DNA from: Bacillus sp. FJAT-18017
GTDB lineage: Bacteria > Bacillota > Bacilli > Bacillales > Cytobacillaceae
Length of the DNA: 62,500 bases
Direction of reading: 5' to 3'
NCBI RefSeq assembly: GCF_001278805.1
Contig: NZ_CP012602.1
Span: 5,001-67,500 of the forward strand
In this document: in pieces, positions 32,208 through 44,229 of the stretch
Layout of the letters: every line of letters begins with the position of its first letter
Position numbering within the stretch: the first letter of the stretch is position 1
The notes under the pieces: model-generated
Databases searched by the model: none
What the model was told of the DNA's origin: nothing
What the model saw: the letters and a program-made list of their open reading frames with translations, nothing else
Translations under genes and position numbers: made by a program

Positions 32208-35200
32208 TTATTCTACAGGTACTTGATCAGTTTGTTCACCTTTAAGAACCGGCTCTGCCTTACGATAACGCTGCATACCTGTTCCCGCAGGAATCAATTT
32301 CCCGATAATGACATTCTCTTTCAAGCCAAGCAGTTCATCGCGTTTACCTTTGATGGCTGCATCTGTAAGGACTCTTGTTGTTTCCTGGAAGGATGCTGCA
32401 GAAAGGAATGAATCTGTTTCAAGAGACGCCTTTGTAATACCCAGAAGTACCGGGCGACCTGTGGCAGGCATTTTTCCATTTAACAGCGCCTTACCGTTTG
32501 CATCGGTAAACTGGTGAATATCTAGCAGCATACCCGGGAGGACATCTGTCTCTCCGGCATCAATGACACGCACCTTACGCAGCATTTGACGGACCATTAC
32601 TTCAATATGCTTGTCACCAATTTCAACACCTTGCATCCTATATACCTTTTGTACCTCACGAAGCAGATATTCTTGGACTGAACCGACATCGGTTACTTTC
32701 AGGAGTTCTTTTGGATCAATAGAACCTTCTGTTAGTTCCTGGCCTCTTAGTACACGATCATTAACTGCAACCTTTAGCCTTGCAGTATATGGGGCTGAGT
32801 AAGTTTTTGACTCAACTTCTCCCTGTACCACAATTTCATGCTGGCGGTCCCTTCCCTCGTTAATACCAACAACGACACCCTCGAGTTCAGCAATAACAGC
32901 CTGGCCTTTTGGATTACGAGCTTCAAACAATTCCTGGATACGTGGCAAACCTTGGGTAATATCGTCACCAGCAACGCCGCCCGTATGGAATGTACGCATT
33001 GTAAGCTGTGTACCCGGTTCCCCGATAGACTGAGCCGCGATAATACCAACCGCTTCTCCGACCTCGACTTCCTGTCCAGTTGCCAAGTTTCGTCCGTAGC
33101 ACTTCTTACATACTCCATGTCGGGTGTTACATGTAAATGCTGAACGGATTTGAACTTCCTCAATGCCTACATTAACGATCTGCACAGCCAAGTCTTCAGT
33201 AATCAAGCCATTTTCTGGAACAATAATATCACCTGTTTCAGGGTGTTTAATATTCCTTCTTGCATAACGGCCGATTAGGCGTTCATCAAGTGCTTCAATT
33301 ACTTCCGTACCGTCTTTAAGTGCACGGACGTGCAATCCTCGGTCCGTTCCGCAGTCATCGTCACGGACGATGACATCCTGGGCAACATCAACAAGACGGC
33401 GGGTAAGGTAACCAGAGTCAGCTGTTTTAAGGGCTGTATCAGCAAGACCTTTACGGGCACCATGAGTAGATATAAAGTATTCCAATACTGTCAGACCTTC
33501 ACGGAAGGACGACTTAATTGGCAACTCGATGATTCGTCCAGCCGGGTTGGCCATCAGACCCCGCATACCTGCAAGCTGTGTAAAGTTGGATGCGTTACCC
33601 CGGGCACCGGAGTCACTCATCATGAAAATTGGGTTTGTTTTATTCAGGGAGTTCATAAGTTTACCCTGAATAGTATCCTTCGCTTGGCTCCAGATTGAAA
33701 TGACACGATCATAGCGCTCATCTTCGGTGATCAAACCGCGTCTGAACTGTTTCTGAACATTATCAACCTTTTTCTGAGATTCACTAAGTATCTCTTCTTT
33801 TTCACCCAATACAACGATGTCAGCAACACCGACAGTGATGCCGGCTTTTGTTGAATATTTGAATCCAAGATCCTTCATGCGGTCAAGCATTTTGGACGTT
33901 TCAGTAATCTTGAAGCGTTTAAACACTTCTGCAATGATGTTGCCAAGTATTTTTTTCTTAAAAGGTTCGACAAGCGGCATTTCCTTAATTCGCGCCGGTA
34001 TATCAGTACCTCTTTCAACAAAATACTTTTCTGGGGTTTTTACTTCAAGATTATCTTTCGTTGGTTCATTGATATATGGGAAAGATTTTGGCAAAATTTC
34101 ATTGAATATGAGTTTGCCGACAGTCGTCAATAACAGCTGGCTGTTTTGTTCATCGGTGAAAGTTTCATTATTCAACGATCCCGCATGGACTGCTACCCTA
34201 GTATGCAGATGAACATAACCATTTTGATATGCAATCAGGGCTTCATTTGTATCTTTGAAAATCATACCTTCACCCATTGTACCTTCACGTTCAAGAGTCA
34301 AGTAGTAGTTACCCAGTACCATATCCTGAGAAGGAGTTACAACAGGTTTTCCGTCTTTCGGATTCAATATGTTCTGAGCTGCCAGCATCAGTAAGCGTGC
34401 TTCTGCCTGAGCTTCTGCGGAAAGCGGTACGTGTACAGCCATCTGGTCTCCGTCAAAGTCAGCGTTATATGCTGTACATACGAGCGGATGAAGACGAATG
34501 GCACGGCCCTCTACCAAAGTTGGTTCGAACGCCTGAATACCAAGCCTGTGCAGTGTAGGGGCACGGTTTAAAAGGACTGGGTGCTCCCTGATTACGTCTT
34601 CAAGTACATCCCAAACTTCCGGCTGAACGCGTTCTATTTTGCGCTTGGCAGATTTTATATTATGGGCAAGACCCTTCTCAACCAATTCCTTCATGACGAA
34701 TGGCTTGAATAACTCAAGTGCCATTTCCTTAGGCAGTCCGCACTGATACATTTTCAGGTTCGGACCTACAACGATTACCGAACGCCCTGAATAGTCAACA
34801 CGTTTACCAAGAAGGTTTTGGCGGAAACGTCCCTGTTTTCCTTTCAGCATGTGCGAAAGAGATTTCAATGGGCGGTTTCCAGGCCCTGTTACAGGACGGC
34901 CGCGGCGGCCGTTATCGATTAGCGCATCTACTGCTTCCTGAAGCATACGCTTTTCATTTTGGACGATAATGCTAGGAGCACCCAGATCTAGAAGGCGCTT
35001 CAAGCGGTTGTTTCTGTTAATAACGCGACGGTACAGGTCATTCAGGTCAGAAGTCGCAAAGCGTCCGCCATCCAACTGAACCATCGGGCGAAGTTCCGGC
35101 GGGATAACCGGAAGTACATCAAGAATCATCCAAGACGGTTCATTTCCCGATCCACGAAAAGCTTCGATTACTTCAAGACGTTTAATTGCCCGTGTACGCC

Positions 35201-35804
35201 TTTGTCCCTGCGCGGTTTTTAATTCTTCCTTCAGCGTATCGGCTTCTTTATTGAGGTCGATATCCGAAAGTAATTTCTTTATTGCTTCGGCACCCATAGA
35301 GGCCTGGAACTTGTTTCCATACTTTTCACGATAAGCACGGTATTCCTTCTCTGAAAGGAGTTGCTTCTTTTCAAGGCTTGTTTCGCCTGTTTCAGTAACA
35401 ACATAAGATGCAAAGTAAATAACTTCCTCCAGAGCACGAGGTGACATGTCCAGGACAAGCCCCATTCGGCTAGGAATTCCTTTGAAATACCAGATATGAG
35501 AAACAGGAGCTGCTAGCTCAATGTGGCCCATTCGTTCACGGCGCACTTTGGCGCGTGTTACTTCAACGCCGCATCGATCACAGACAACACCTTTGTAGCG
35601 GACACGCTTGTATTTTCCGCAATGGCATTCCCAGTCCTTTGTAGGTCCGAAAATTCTCTCACAGAACAAACCGTCTTTTTCCGGCTTCAATGTACGATAG
35701 TTAATTGTTTCAGGCTTCTTGACTTCACCAAAAGACCATGAACGAATTTTATCAGGTGATGCAAGACCGATTTTCATATACTCAAAATTATTAACATCAA
35801 GCAA
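32208..35804 (-). CDS. rpoC: DNA-directed RNA polymerase subunit beta'
   Basis: A 1198-residue beta' subunit. The N-terminal zinc site (C-H-C-G ... C-D-R-C-G, ~60-78), lid and rudder region, catalytic [12 protein letters not shown] (~450) and second zinc site (C-G-T-D-R-G ... [11 protein letters not shown]) are all present. The start is TTG at 35804 after AAAGGGAGGTAGGCCCC, as in B. subtilis. Separated from rpoB by 115 bp. Confidence 0.98.
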   Translation of the reverse strand: MLDVNNFEYMKIGLASPDKIRSWSFGEVKKPETINYRTLKPEKDGLFCERIFGPTKDWECHCGKYKRVRYKGVVCDRCGVEVTRAKVRRERMGHIELAAPVSHIWYFKGIPSRMGLVLDMSPRALEEVIYFASYVVTETGETSLEKKQLLSEKEYRAYREKYGNKFQASMGAEAIKKLLSDIDLNKEADTLKEELKTAQGQRRTRAIKRLEVIEAFRGSGNEPSWMILDVLPVIPPELRPMVQLDGGRFATSDLNDLYRRVINRNNRLKRLLDLGAPSIIVQNEKRMLQEAVDALIDNGRRGRPVTGPGNRPLKSLSHMLKGKQGRFRQNLLGKRVDYSGRSVIVVGPNLKMYQCGLPKEMALELFKPFVMKELVEKGLAHNIKSAKRKIERVQPEVWDVLEDVIREHPVLLNRAPTLHRLGIQAFEPTLVEGRAIRLHPLVCTAYNADFDGDQMAVHVPLSAEAQAEARLLMLAAQNILNPKDGKPVVTPSQDMVLGNYYLTLEREGTMGEGMIFKDTNEALIAYQNGYVHLHTRVAVHAGSLNNETFTDEQNSQLLLTTVGKLIFNEILPKSFPYINEPTKDNLEVKTPEKYFVERGTDIPARIKEMPLVEPFKKKILGNIIAEVFKRFKITETSKMLDRMKDLGFKYSTKAGITVGVADIVVLGEKEEILSESQKKVDNVQKQFRRGLITEDERYDRVISIWSQAKDTIQGKLMNSLNKTNPIFMMSDSGARGNASNFTQLAGMRGLMANPAGRIIELPIKSSFREGLTVLEYFISTHGARKGLADTALKTADSGYLTRRLVDVAQDVIVRDDDCGTDRGLHVRALKDGTEVIEALDERLIGRYARRNIKHPETGDIIVPENGLITEDLAVQIVNVGIEEVQIRSAFTCNTRHGVCKKCYGRNLATGQEVEVGEAVGIIAAQSIGEPGTQLTMRTFHTGGVAGDDITQGLPRIQELFEARNPKGQAVIAELEGVVVGINEGRDRQHEIVVQGEVESKTYSAPYTARLKVAVNDRVLRGQELTEGSIDPKELLKVTDVGSVQEYLLREVQKVYRMQGVEIGDKHIEVMVRQMLRKVRVIDAGETDVLPGMLLDIHQFTDANGKALLNGKMPATGRPVLLGITKASLETDSFLSAASFQETTRVLTDAAIKGKRDELLGLKENVIIGKLIPAGTGMQRYRKAEPVLKGEQTDQVPVE

Positions 35805-35919
35805 GGGGCCTACCTCCCTTTTAATCTCCAGGTTTTACCCTGTAGCTAGACACAGCCTTTCCCGAGCGCCTATCTATCCATGCAACCCGGGTAAGCTGTG
35901 GTTTGTTACTCTTTTGAAG

Positions 35920-38900
35920 CTATTCTTTGGAACCTACTTTTTCAGACTCGAAGTTTTGTGATTCTGGCGCAATTGTCAATGTATCAACCTGCTGCATATC
36001 ATCATCATCTTCAAGGTCACGCATTTCTATTTCCTCTTCATCACCGGATAGGATCTTGACATCCATACCAAGGCTTTGAAGCTCTTTAATTAATACTTTA
36101 AATGATTCTGGAACACCTGGTTCCGGTACATTCTCACCTTTTACGATTGCCTCGTATGTCTTCACGCGTCCGACTACATCATCGGATTTAACAGTGAGGA
36201 TTTCTTGCAATGTATAGGCAGCACCGTATGCTTCAAGTGCCCAAACTTCCATCTCACCGAAACGCTGTCCGCCAAACTGAGCTTTACCGCCAAGAGGCTG
36301 CTGCGTAACAAGTGAGTACGGGCCAGTCGAACGAGCGTGAAGTTTATCATCAACCATGTGAGCAAGCTTGATCATATACATGACACCAACAGAAACCCGG
36401 TTGTCAAAAGGTTCGCCTGTTCGTCCATCATAAAGGACGGTCTTGGCATCGCGGGCCATTCCAGCTTCCTCAATCGTTGACCATACATCTTCTTCGGTAG
36501 CACCGTCAAATACCGGTGATGCTACGTGGATGCCCAGTGCCCTAGCTGCCATCCCAAGATGGAGCTCTAGCACCTGTCCTATATTCATACGAGATGGAAC
36601 CCCAAGAGGGTTCAGCATGATATCAACCGGTGCACCATCTGGCAGGTACGGCATATCCTCTTCAGGAAGTATGCGGGAAATTACCCCTTTGTTTCCGTGG
36701 CGTCCCGCCATCTTATCGCCTTCGTGAATTTTACGTTTCTGAACGATATAGACACGGACTAACTGGTTTACACCTGGAGGGAGTTCATCCCCATCTTCAC
36801 GGTTGAAGACTTTTACATCATGGACAATTCCACCGCCGCCATGTGGTACACGGAGTGACGTATCCCGTACTTCCCGGGCTTTCTCGCCAAAGATTGCGTG
36901 GAGCAAGCGCTCTTCTGCTGTCAGTTCAGTTACACCTTTAGGCGTTACCTTTCCTACAAGCAGATCACCATCTTTAACCTCCGCGCCAATGCGGATAATT
37001 CCACGCTCATCCAGATTCCGAAGCGCATCTTCCCCAACATTCGGAATATCACGAGTAATTTCTTCAGGTCCAAGCTTTGTATCACGGGACTCTGATTCAT
37101 ATTCTTCAATATGGATAGAGGTATACACATCATCTTTAACAAGGCGCTCGCTCATGATGATTGCATCTTCATAGTTATAGCCATCCCAGTTAACAAATGC
37201 CACTAGTACGTTCCGGCCAAGAGCCAGTTCGCCTTTTTCCATGGATGGACCATCAGCCAAAATCTCGCCTTTTGTTACTCGGTCACCCACTGAAACAATT
37301 GGGCGCTGGTTATAACAAGTTCCCTGGTTGGAGCGAATAAATTTCAGCATGCGATATTTATCAAGGTCACCCTTAACTTCGTTACCATCAATCTCCTTAA
37401 CACGGCGCACCCAGACTTCACGGGCCTCAACATGTTCAACGATACCCTCGTGTTTACATATAACAGCAGCACCTGAGTCCTTGGCAGATACGTGTTCCAT
37501 ACCTGTCCCAACTCTTGGGGCTTCCGGCTGCATAAGAGGCACAGCCTGACGCTGCATGTTAGCACCCATAAGAGCACGGTTTGAGTCATCGTTTTCAAGG
37601 AACGGAATGCATGCGGTCGCAGCAGATACTACCTGTTTCGGCGATACATCCATATAATCGATCCGTTCACGCGCTACTACAGTGTTTTCACCGCGGAAGC
37701 GTGCAACAACATCTTCATCAAGGAAAGTGCCATCGTCGTCTAGACGCGCATTTGCCTGCGCAACAACATAAAGATCCTCTTCATCCGCTGTAAGGTAGTC
37801 AATTCTGTCCGTCACTTTGCCTGTTTCAGGGTCAATTCTGCGGTATGGTGTTTCAATAAAGCCAAACCTGTTCACTTTCGCAAAGGATGAAAGTGAGTTG
37901 ATCAAGCCAATATTCGGTCCTTCAGGTGTTTCAATCGGACACATACGCCCGTAATGGGAATAGTGAACGTCACGAACTTCAAAGCCTGCACGCTCACGTG
38001 TCAGACCACCCGGTCCGAGTGCAGAAAGACGGCGTTTGTGCGTCAATTCAGCAAGCGGGTTGGTTTGGTCCATGAACTGGGAAAGCTGAGAGCTCCCAAA
38101 GAACTCTTTAATTGAAGCAATGACCGGTCGGATATTGATCAGCTGCTGCGGCGTGATTGTAGCTGTATCCTGAATGGACATCCGCTCACGAACCACACGC
38201 TCCATCCTTGATAAACCGATACGGAATTGGTTTTGCAACAATTCCCCTACAGAGCGAAGGCGGCGGTTTCCAAGATGGTCAATATCGTCAGTATCTCCCA
38301 CTCCATGAAGCAGATTGAAGAAATAACTGATTGTCGAAATAATATCAGCAGGAGTAATGTTCTTTATTGGCTCAGGTACATATGCATTACTCAAAATATT
38401 GATGACTTTTTCATTGTCATCTGTTGGAGCAAAAATCTTGATGCTCTGAAGGACAACATCACCTTCAATAACGGTGCCTCCAGGCTGATAGCTATACATA
38501 TTGATATTCTTTTCAAGGGCAGGAATAATCCGATCCAAGTTCCTGCGGTCAAGAAGAGTGCCTGCTTCAGCAAGGATTTCACCTGTTTCAGGATCAACCA
38601 GTGCTTCCGCGAGCCGCTGTCCAAAAAGCCGGTTTTTAATATGGAGCTTCTTGTTGATTTTATAACGGCCTACACTCGCTAAATCATAACGTTTCGGGTC
38701 AAAAAAGCGCGAAATAATAAGGCTCTTCGCATTTTCTACTGTAGGCGGTTCGCCCGGGCGAAGCCTTTCGTAGATTTCAAGCAAAGCTTTTTCAATGCTG
38801 TCGGTATTGTCTTTTTCCAGTGTATTGCGGAGATACTCATTGTCGCCAATGAGGTCGATGATTTCTTGATCAGAGCCGAACCCAAGCGCACGCAAAAGAA

Positions 38901-39480
38901 CCGTAACTGGGAGTTTCCTTGTACGATCTATCCTGACGTATACGACGTCCTTGGCATCTGTTTCATACTCAAGCCATGCGCCGCGGTTCGGAATAACGGT
39001 TGCAGTAAAACCTTTTTTACCGTTTTTATCTAGCTTCCCGCTGTAATATACGCTCGGAGAACGTACAAGCTGGGAAACGATAACACGCTCCGCACCATTG
39101 ATGACGAACGTGCCAGTTTCTGTCATAAGCGGGAAATCGCCCATGAAAACATCCTGGTCTTTAACTTCCCCTGTTTCTTTGTTGACGAGACGCACTTTTA
39201 CACGCAATGGTGCTGCATATGTAACATCCCGTTCCTTTGATTCCTCAACGGAATATTTCGGATCGCCAAGGCTATAATCAATAAATTCTAGAGATAGGTT
39301 ACCAGTAAAGTCTTCAATCGGTGAAATATCCTGGAACATTTCACGCAGTCCCTCATCAAGAAACCATTGATAAGAAGAGGTTTGGATTTCAATTAGATTT
39401 GGTAATTCTAAAACTTCACTGATTCGCGCGTAACTTCTTCGTTGGCGGTGTCGTCCATACTGAACTAGTTGACCTGTCAA
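35920..39480 (-). CDS. rpoB: DNA-directed RNA polymerase subunit beta
   Basis: A 1186-residue beta subunit. The rifampicin region (~460-490: [20 protein letters not shown]) and the following R-R-L-S-A-L-G are the sensitive type. C-terminal [11 protein letters not shown] and an acidic tail follow. The start is TTG at 39480 (T-G-Q-L-V-Q-Y-G-R), six bases after GAGGGGTG; the GTG at 39489 lies in that site. Confidence 0.98.
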   Translation of the reverse strand: MTGQLVQYGRHRQRRSYARISEVLELPNLIEIQTSSYQWFLDEGLREMFQDISPIEDFTGNLSLEFIDYSLGDPKYSVEESKERDVTYAAPLRVKVRLVNKETGEVKDQDVFMGDFPLMTETGTFVINGAERVIVSQLVRSPSVYYSGKLDKNGKKGFTATVIPNRGAWLEYETDAKDVVYVRIDRTRKLPVTVLLRALGFGSDQEIIDLIGDNEYLRNTLEKDNTDSIEKALLEIYERLRPGEPPTVENAKSLIISRFFDPKRYDLASVGRYKINKKLHIKNRLFGQRLAEALVDPETGEILAEAGTLLDRRNLDRIIPALEKNINMYSYQPGGTVIEGDVVLQSIKIFAPTDDNEKVINILSNAYVPEPIKNITPADIISTISYFFNLLHGVGDTDDIDHLGNRRLRSVGELLQNQFRIGLSRMERVVRERMSIQDTATITPQQLINIRPVIASIKEFFGSSQLSQFMDQTNPLAELTHKRRLSALGPGGLTRERAGFEVRDVHYSHYGRMCPIETPEGPNIGLINSLSSFAKVNRFGFIETPYRRIDPETGKVTDRIDYLTADEEDLYVVAQANARLDDDGTFLDEDVVARFRGENTVVARERIDYMDVSPKQVVSAATACIPFLENDDSNRALMGANMQRQAVPLMQPEAPRVGTGMEHVSAKDSGAAVICKHEGIVEHVEAREVWVRRVKEIDGNEVKGDLDKYRMLKFIRSNQGTCYNQRPIVSVGDRVTKGEILADGPSMEKGELALGRNVLVAFVNWDGYNYEDAIIMSERLVKDDVYTSIHIEEYESESRDTKLGPEEITRDIPNVGEDALRNLDERGIIRIGAEVKDGDLLVGKVTPKGVTELTAEERLLHAIFGEKAREVRDTSLRVPHGGGGIVHDVKVFNREDGDELPPGVNQLVRVYIVQKRKIHEGDKMAGRHGNKGVISRILPEEDMPYLPDGAPVDIMLNPLGVPSRMNIGQVLELHLGMAARALGIHVASPVFDGATEEDVWSTIEEAGMARDAKTVLYDGRTGEPFDNRVSVGVMYMIKLAHMVDDKLHARSTGPYSLVTQQPLGGKAQFGGQRFGEMEVWALEAYGAAYTLQEILTVKSDDVVGRVKTYEAIVKGENVPEPGVPESFKVLIKELQSLGMDVKILSGDEEEIEMRDLEDDDDMQQVDTLTIAPESQNFESEKVGSKE

Positions 39481-39747
39481 CTGATTCACCCCTCAAATCA
39501 AGCGTTATTGTAAATCTATCTGCGCCTGTCGCCAGGCAGTAACCATAGCAACAGACAAAAAGAAAAAGGGTTTTGACTCTCCAAAAACCACATTTTTCAC
39601 ATTTTACCTATTATTATTTTGTCATCCTTTCCTTTCCATACCATTTTTATACAAAATAAGTCCAACTAAACAGGAATCTTACCCCATTTAGTAAAAAAAG
39701 CTTGACTTTTTCGGAAGGCATAAAAAAGATGATGATGGCATTTTATA
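39481..39747 (-). other. rpoBC leader region
   Basis: About 270 bases between the promoter and rpoB with no gene. On the minus strand GCCTG-GCGA-CAGGC (about 39525-39538) is a GNRA-capped hairpin close to rpoB, and an A/T-rich middle section holds several T-runs without stems. Confidence 0.45.
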
Positions 39748-39776
39748 ATATTAACATAGTAGCATATGTCAGTCAA
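39748..39776 (-). promoter_or_regulatory. rpoBC promoter overlapping the end of the methyltransferase gene
   Basis: Minus strand TTGACT (39771-39776), 17-bp spacer, TAATAT (39748-39753). The -35 overlaps the stop codon of the upstream gene. Confidence 0.7.
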
Positions 39777-40375
39777 ATGTTTTTTGCCCTAATAATGTAA
39801 TAACCTTTTTCCTTATCAACGATTGTTACATCACCAAAAAGCTCGTTCAACTTATCCAAAGCAGAAGGTGCCCCTTGTTTCTTTTGAATAACTACCCACA
39901 ACTCTCCTTCCTTAGCCAGTAATTCCCGGCTCTGAGAAAAGATATCATGGACTGTCTTCTTCCCCGCACGAATAGGCGGGTTTGTCAGAATTACAGAAAA
40001 CCCAGTCTCCTTCACATTATGAAGCCTGTCACTTTCATAAATCTTAACGTTCTCAATCCCATTGGCTTTTGCATTTTCTACAGCAAGCTCTAGTGCACGC
40101 TCATTTACATCAACCATATGTACAATCCGGTCCGTAAACGTTTTGGCAAGGGCAAGACCAATAGGTCCATATCCGCAGCCAACATCAAGCATCGGCCCAT
40201 CCAGATCCGTGGGTATAAAAGTCTCAATTAAAAGCCTTGACCCGAAGTCAACTTCATTTCTCGAAAAAACCCCATTGTCAGTTTTAAATCGAAGCCTCTC
40301 GCCCCTTAATGTAAAGTCCCAATGTTTCGGAGAACTTTCTGAACTCGGCTTTTTGGAATAATAATGTTCCGACAT
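39773..40375 (-). CDS. ybxB: Class I SAM-dependent methyltransferase, RsmC-like (YbxB)
   Basis: A 200-residue methyltransferase. The SAM site is visible in M-L-D-V-G-C-G-Y-G-P-I-G (~65-75) and the N-P-P-I catalytic motif (ILTNPPIRAGK, ~130) marks an N6/N2-type nucleic-acid methylase related to RsmC. Start M-S-E-H-Y-Y at 40375 after GGAGGTGAAGCTT. Between rplL and rpoB as in B. subtilis; target rRNA base is inferred from RsmC homology only. Confidence 0.9.
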   Translation of the reverse strand: MSEHYYSKKPSSESSPKHWDFTLRGERLRFKTDNGVFSRNEVDFGSRLLIETFIPTDLDGPMLDVGCGYGPIGLALAKTFTDRIVHMVDVNERALELAVENAKANGIENVKIYESDRLHNVKETGFSVILTNPPIRAGKKTVHDIFSQSRELLAKEGELWVVIQKKQGAPSALDKLNELFGDVTIVDKEKGYYIIRAKNI

Positions 40376-40467
40376 AAGCTTCACCTCCAGGAATATAACA
40401 GAATTGTCCTAGAAACGTATTATAGCTATCAGGCCATCAAAAAGCAAAAACATCGGCCAGCTTAAAA

Positions 40468-40608
40468 CGGCGCTTTCGCTTTTCTACTTGTCTAGCTGCA
40501 GCGCCAAGTGTCCTTCGGCAGCATAAGCATCTCACGAAATTACGCGATAGCGTTATGAGGATTTTCGAGGAGGTCATACGGCGCTGAACGGGCGCTTTCG
40601 CTTTTCAT
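40468..40608. repeat. Intergenic repeat element, copy A
   Basis: Located between ybxB and the rplL terminator. It is bounded by direct repeats GGCGCTTTCGCTTTTC (40469 and 40591) and contains TGTCTAGCTGCA, CTTCGGCAGCA, CACGAA, a hairpin ATTACGC-GATA-GCGTTAT and TTTTCGAGGAG in that order. The same ordered blocks occur at 49603-49816. Confidence 0.75.
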
Positions 40609-40611
40609 GCA

Positions 40612-40641
40612 AAAAAGCCCGCTTATGCAGCGAGCTTTTCA
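40612..40641 (-). terminator. Terminator after rplL
   Basis: Minus strand AAGCTCGCTGCATAAGCGGG, then CTTTTTTGC; begins 10 bases past the rplL stop. Confidence 0.82.
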
Positions 40642-40650
40642 CTAGGGTAA

Positions 40651-41013
40651 TTACTTAACTTCGACGTTAGCTCCAACTTCATCAAGCTTAGCTTTGATAG
40701 CTTCAGCATCTTCTTTAGAAACGCCTTCTTTGACTGCCTTTGGAGTGTTGTCAACAAGATCTTTTGCTTCTTTAAGTCCAAGGCCTGTGATTTCACGAAC
40801 AACCTTGATAACTTTGATTTTTTGGTCGCCAGCAGATGCAAGAATTACATCAAACTCAGTTTGCTCTTCAGCAACTGGGCCAGCAGCGCCACCAGCAACA
40901 GCTACAGGTGCAGCTGCAGTTACGCCAAATTCTTCTTCAATTGCTTTTACTAGGTCGTTAAGTTCCAATACAGTCATGGACTTAACCGCTTCAATGATTT
41001 GTTCTTTAGTCAT
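40651..41013 (-). CDS. rplL: 50S ribosomal protein L7/L12
   Basis: A 120-residue stalk protein: N-terminal dimerisation helix, Ala/Gly-rich hinge ([14 protein letters not shown]) and the factor-binding C-terminal domain ([16 protein letters not shown]). Complete. Follows rplJ by 55 bp. Confidence 0.98.
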   Translation of the reverse strand: MTKEQIIEAVKSMTVLELNDLVKAIEEEFGVTAAAPVAVAGGAAGPVAEEQTEFDVILASAGDQKIKVIKVVREITGLGLKEAKDLVDNTPKAVKEGVSKEDAEAIKAKLDEVGANVEVK

Positions 41014-41068
41014 TGTGGAAGTTCCTCCTTAAATTTGTTTGGTTTATTGTAAAGCGAAAACGTTTAGC

Positions 41069-41569
41069 TTACGCGCCTTGTTCTTCTTTCTGTTCTGCAA
41101 CAGCCTTTGTAGCAAGAGCAAGATTGCGGATAGGTGCTTGAAGCACGCTGAGGAGCATGGAAAGCAAGCCTTCGCGGGATGGCAGCTCTGCAAGAGCTTG
41201 AATTTCCGCTACAGTTGCAATGTTCCCTTCGATAACACCAGCCTTGATTTCAAGAGCTTCATGTTTTTTAGCAAAATCGTTAATGATTTTTGCTGGAGCT
41301 ACAACATCTTCATTACTGAATGCAATAGCATTAGGACCAGTCAAAGACTCGTTCAATCCTTCAAAGCCATTCGCTTCAGCCGCGCGGCGTGTCATTGAGT
41401 TCTTGTAAACCTTGAACTCGACACCTGCTTCGCGAAGTTGTTTACGAAGCTCAGTTACTTCGGCAACATTCAATCCGCGGTAATCAACAACTACGGATGT
41501 AACGCTGTTTTTGAATTTTTCGGCGATTTCATCGACGATCAGTTTCTTTTGTTCAATAGCGCTGCTCAT
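41069..41569 (-). CDS. rplJ: 50S ribosomal protein L10
   Basis: A 166-residue L10, base of the L12 stalk ([23 protein letters not shown]). Start at 41569 after CAGGAGGTGTAATA; the upstream extension to 41665 runs through the leader terminator and is rejected. Confidence 0.98.
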   Translation of the reverse strand: MSSAIEQKKLIVDEIAEKFKNSVTSVVVDYRGLNVAEVTELRKQLREAGVEFKVYKNSMTRRAAEANGFEGLNESLTGPNAIAFSNEDVVAPAKIINDFAKKHEALEIKAGVIEGNIATVAEIQALAELPSREGLLSMLLSVLQAPIRNLALATKAVAEQKEEQGA

Positions 41570-41759
41570 TATTACACCTCCTGTGGAATTAATGGCATTT
41601 ATACCGGGCAAATAAAAGCCTCCATATCCGTAAGACATGGAGGCATAATACAATAGCCATTTCACTGGCTCATTCTATCGTATTCCCTCGGCAGGAAATT
41701 AAGCCGCTGGGCCCCTGCTGTCTTCGGTACAAATGTATGAAATTCAAACAACAGAATCA
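41570..41759 (-). ncRNA. L10 (rplJL) leader RNA with attenuator
   Basis: The 190-nt leader carries on its minus strand GCCTCCAT ... ATGGAGGC (41618-41644) followed by TTTTATTTG, an intrinsic terminator before rplJ. Upstream are GC-rich segments (GGGGCCCAGCGGC) able to form alternative pairs. An L10(L12)4-binding leader with attenuation is known at this place in Bacillus. Confidence 0.75.
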
Positions 41760-41788
41760 ATCTTATCAAATTGATAACTGTTTGTCAA
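41760..41788 (-). promoter_or_regulatory. rplJL promoter (sigma-A)
   Basis: Minus strand TTGACA (41783-41788), 17-bp spacer, TAAGAT (41760-41765), immediately after the end of rplA. Confidence 0.8.
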
Positions 41789-41792
41789 TATC

Positions 41793-42491
41793 TTATTTTG
41801 TTGTTACAGATGCTGGATCTACTTTTACGCCAGGGCCCATTGTAGAAGCAACTGTTACGTTCTTCATGTAAGTGCCTTTAGCAGCAGCCGGCTTCGCTTT
41901 AAGCATTGTTTCGAAAACAGTCTTGAAGTTTTCAGCAAGCTTTTCGTTTTCGAAAGAAGCTTTACCGATTGGAACATGGATGTTCCCAGCTTTATCAACA
42001 CGGTATTCTACTTTACCAGCTTTAATTTCATTAACAGCGCGAGTTACATCAAATGTAACTGTACCTGTTTTTGGGTTAGGCATAAGGCCTTTAGGTCCTA
42101 GTACGCGGCCAAGCTTACCAACCTCACCCATCATGTCTGGAGTTGCAACGATAACATCGAAGTCAAACCAGCCTTGTTGGATTTTGGTAATGAACTCTGC
42201 ATCGCCGACATAATCTGCACCAGCTGCTTCAGCTTCCTTCACTTTTTCGCCTTTAGCGAAAACGAGGACACGCTGAGTTTTACCAGTTCCGTTCGGAAGC
42301 ACTACTGCTCCACGAATTTGCTGGTCAGCTTTTTTAGGGTCTACGCCAAGACGGAAGGCAACTTCAAGAGTTGCATCGAATTTAGTATAGTTAGTTTTCT
42401 TTGCAAGTTCAATTGCTTCAGCAAGCGGATAAGCTTTTGTACGGTCTACAAGCTTAGCAGCTTCAAGATACTTTTTGCTTTTCTTAGCCAT
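41793..42491 (-). CDS. rplA: 50S ribosomal protein L1
   Basis: A 232-residue two-domain L1 ([29 protein letters not shown]). Moves E-site tRNA out via the L1 stalk. Complete. Between rplK and rplA, 42643-42671 holds GGTTGCGT ... ACGCAACC with a short T-tract, a possible weak terminator. Confidence 0.98.
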   Translation of the reverse strand: MAKKSKKYLEAAKLVDRTKAYPLAEAIELAKKTNYTKFDATLEVAFRLGVDPKKADQQIRGAVVLPNGTGKTQRVLVFAKGEKVKEAEAAGADYVGDAEFITKIQQGWFDFDVIVATPDMMGEVGKLGRVLGPKGLMPNPKTGTVTFDVTRAVNEIKAGKVEYRVDKAGNIHVPIGKASFENEKLAENFKTVFETMLKAKPAAAKGTYMKNVTVASTMGPGVKVDPASVTTK

Positions 42492-42697
42492 TTTAAATTT
42501 CCTCCTTGATTTGTGGTTTTAACGGAATTGGACCTCCCACTTTTAAAAGGTGCGATACACCTTTCGGAACACAACTTTGTTCGACGAGAAATCTAAGGAT
42601 TCCTATATGATTTCAAATACTGTTTCCTTAAGACAGAATAAAGGTTGCGTGTGCCAATCAGCTACGCAACCCCATCATCTCACAGAACTAGCAGGGA

Positions 42698-43123
42698 TTA
42701 GTCTTCGATGACAATACCCATGCTGCGCGCAGTACCTTCAACCATGCGCATTGCTGCTTCAACGCTGGCCGCATTCAGGTCAGGCATTTTCTGTTCAGCA
42801 ATCTCGCGCACCTTGTCGCGCTTAACTGTTGCTACTTTATTACGGTTAGGCTGGCCAGAACCAGACTGGATTCCGGCTGCAACTTTCAATAGAACTGCAG
42901 CTGGAGGGGTTTTCGTAATAAATGTAAATGAACGGTCTTCAAAAACCGTAATTTCAACAGGAATGATCAGACCTGCTTGGTCCGCTGTACGAGCGTTAAA
43001 TTCCTTACAGAATCCCATGATGTTAACACCAGCTTGACCCAATGCAGGACCAACCGGCGGCGCAGGGTTAGCTTTTCCAGCAGGAATTTGCAATTTAACC
43101 ATCTTAATTACTTTTTTAGCCAC
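42698..43123 (-). CDS. rplK: 50S ribosomal protein L11
   Basis: A 141-residue L11 with the proline-rich N-terminus ([14 protein letters not shown]) that binds thiostrepton and contacts factors. The GTG start at 43123 follows AAGGAGGTGTGTCTC; the in-frame upstream region to 43180 is leader sequence. Confidence 0.98.
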   Translation of the reverse strand: MAKKVIKMVKLQIPAGKANPAPPVGPALGQAGVNIMGFCKEFNARTADQAGLIIPVEITVFEDRSFTFITKTPPAAVLLKVAAGIQSGSGQPNRNKVATVKRDKVREIAEQKMPDLNAASVEAAMRMVEGTARSMGIVIED

Positions 43124-43257
43124 GAGACACACCTCCTTAAAAAGTCCGTGATGTGGTAATAGGGGTTCTACCCCTCCCACTCATATAAAAGCCTTCATTA
43201 GAGAATAAAGGCATGGCAAATGTCCGGTTTATTGTCCAAGACATACTGACCTTTGAA

Positions 43258-43286
43258 ATGTTACCACTTTTCACTGGTGATTTCAA
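43258..43286 (-). promoter_or_regulatory. Candidate rplK-rplA promoter
   Basis: Minus strand TTGAAA (43281-43286), 17-bp spacer, TAACAT (43258-43263), 135 bases upstream of rplK. A GGGG-TAGAA-CCCC hairpin is in the leader between them. Confidence 0.6.
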
Positions 43287-43287
43287 G

Positions 43288-43500
43288 TTATTTTACAAAT
43301 TGGATTTGTTTTTCTTGACCGCCATCAACAGAAAGTATTCCTTCGCCACAAGCTTCAGCTACATGCAGTCCTTTAAAAATACCGTTAACTCTGGTAATTA
43401 ACTAAAAATACCTGATAGGCAAGCAGGATTCCACTAAGGGTCAACCCTAAGAGAAACCCTTTGCGTGTCTGACCATCAGTGGAAGGTCGCCACGATATAA
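43288..43500 (-). other. Spacer between nusG and rplK with protein-like frames (possible gene remnant)
   Basis: Two neighbouring minus-strand frames look coding although neither has a start codon. The first includes R-K-G-F-L-L-G-L-T-L-S-G-I-L-L-A-Y-Q-V-F, a membrane-helix-like stretch, ending at a stop at 43385-43387. Shifting one base, the second runs I-F-K-G-L-H-V-A-E-A-C-G-E-G and ends Q-F-V-K at 43288. A single short gene broken by one frameshift would explain this; chance is also possible. I do not recognise a family. Confidence 0.35.
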
Positions 43501-43506
43501 TCGTAC

Positions 43507-44040
43507 CTATAGTTTGTCAACCTGGGATACATCTAGTTCAACCGGAGTATCACGGCCGAACATGTCAACTAGTACACGAAGTTTGGATTTGGTTTTGTCC
43601 ATCTCTTCGATAATACCGGTCTTGTTTGTAAAAGGACCTTCTTTAACCTTGACAGTTTCCCCAATCTCAAAGTTAAGATCAACCCGCTTCTCTTCAAAGC
43701 CCATTCGTTTCAAAATCATGGTAACCTCTTCTGGCAGAAGTGGCGTCGGCTTTGATCCAGAGCCTGCCGAACCAACAAACCCGGTAACGCCTGGAGTATT
43801 TCGGACTACATACCAAGAGTCGTCTGTCATTACAATCTCAACAAGCACATATCCCGGGAACACTTTCTTTTTGACAACTTTCTTTTTACCATTCTTAATA
43901 TCTGTTTCTTCTTCTTCCGGTACAACAACTCGAAAAATCTTATCCTGCATACCCATTGATTCAACACGTTTCTCAAGGTTTGCTTTTACCTTATTTTCAT
44001 AGCCGGAGTACGTATGGACTACATACCAGTTCTTTTCCAT
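43507..44040 (-). CDS. nusG: Transcription termination/antitermination protein NusG
   Basis: A 177-residue NusG with an NGN domain (MEKNWYVVHTYSGYENKVKA; V-F-P-G-Y-V-L-V) and C-terminal KOW domain (V-K-E-G-P-F-T-N-K-T-G). Binds polymerase; in Bacillus it promotes pausing. Start taken as the ATG at 44040, matching the family; a TTG two codons upstream is possible. Confidence 0.97.
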   Translation of the reverse strand: MEKNWYVVHTYSGYENKVKANLEKRVESMGMQDKIFRVVVPEEEETDIKNGKKKVVKKKVFPGYVLVEIVMTDDSWYVVRNTPGVTGFVGSAGSGSKPTPLLPEEVTMILKRMGFEEKRVDLNFEIGETVKVKEGPFTNKTGIIEEMDKTKSKLRVLVDMFGRDTPVELDVSQVDKL

Positions 44041-44156
44041 TTTCAAGGACTAACGTCCGTCCCTCCCTGCATTTTTTCTTCCTTTATCGCCTTAACATCC
44101 TTAAAATAGTGGCAGGTATACGGACGCACCAGCCACTCGAACTTTTAGGACAAATG

Positions 44157-44183
44157 AAAAAACCCGTTTTTACCGGGCTTTGT
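44157..44183 (-). terminator. Terminator-like hairpin between secE and nusG
   Basis: Minus strand AAAGCCCGGTAAAAACGGGT then TTTTTTC. A 6- to 8-bp stem with T-run lies inside the 190-bp gap, suggesting partial termination before nusG. Confidence 0.6.
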
Positions 44184-44229
44184 AATAATTTCCTGCATTA
44201 TTTTCCATTATACCATGAACAAGCATTAC

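Noticed and set aside
33000..33200. C-N-T-R-H-G-V-C in RpoC instead of the more familiar C-N-T-P-H-G-V-C
   Set aside because: All cysteine ligands are kept; a neutral lineage difference is the simple reading.
36898..37174. Plus-strand frames within rpoB
   Set aside because: Antisense shadows of a full-length essential gene.
35920..39480. Possible rifampicin-resistance change in rpoB
   Set aside because: The resistance region has the sensitive-type residues at each position checked.
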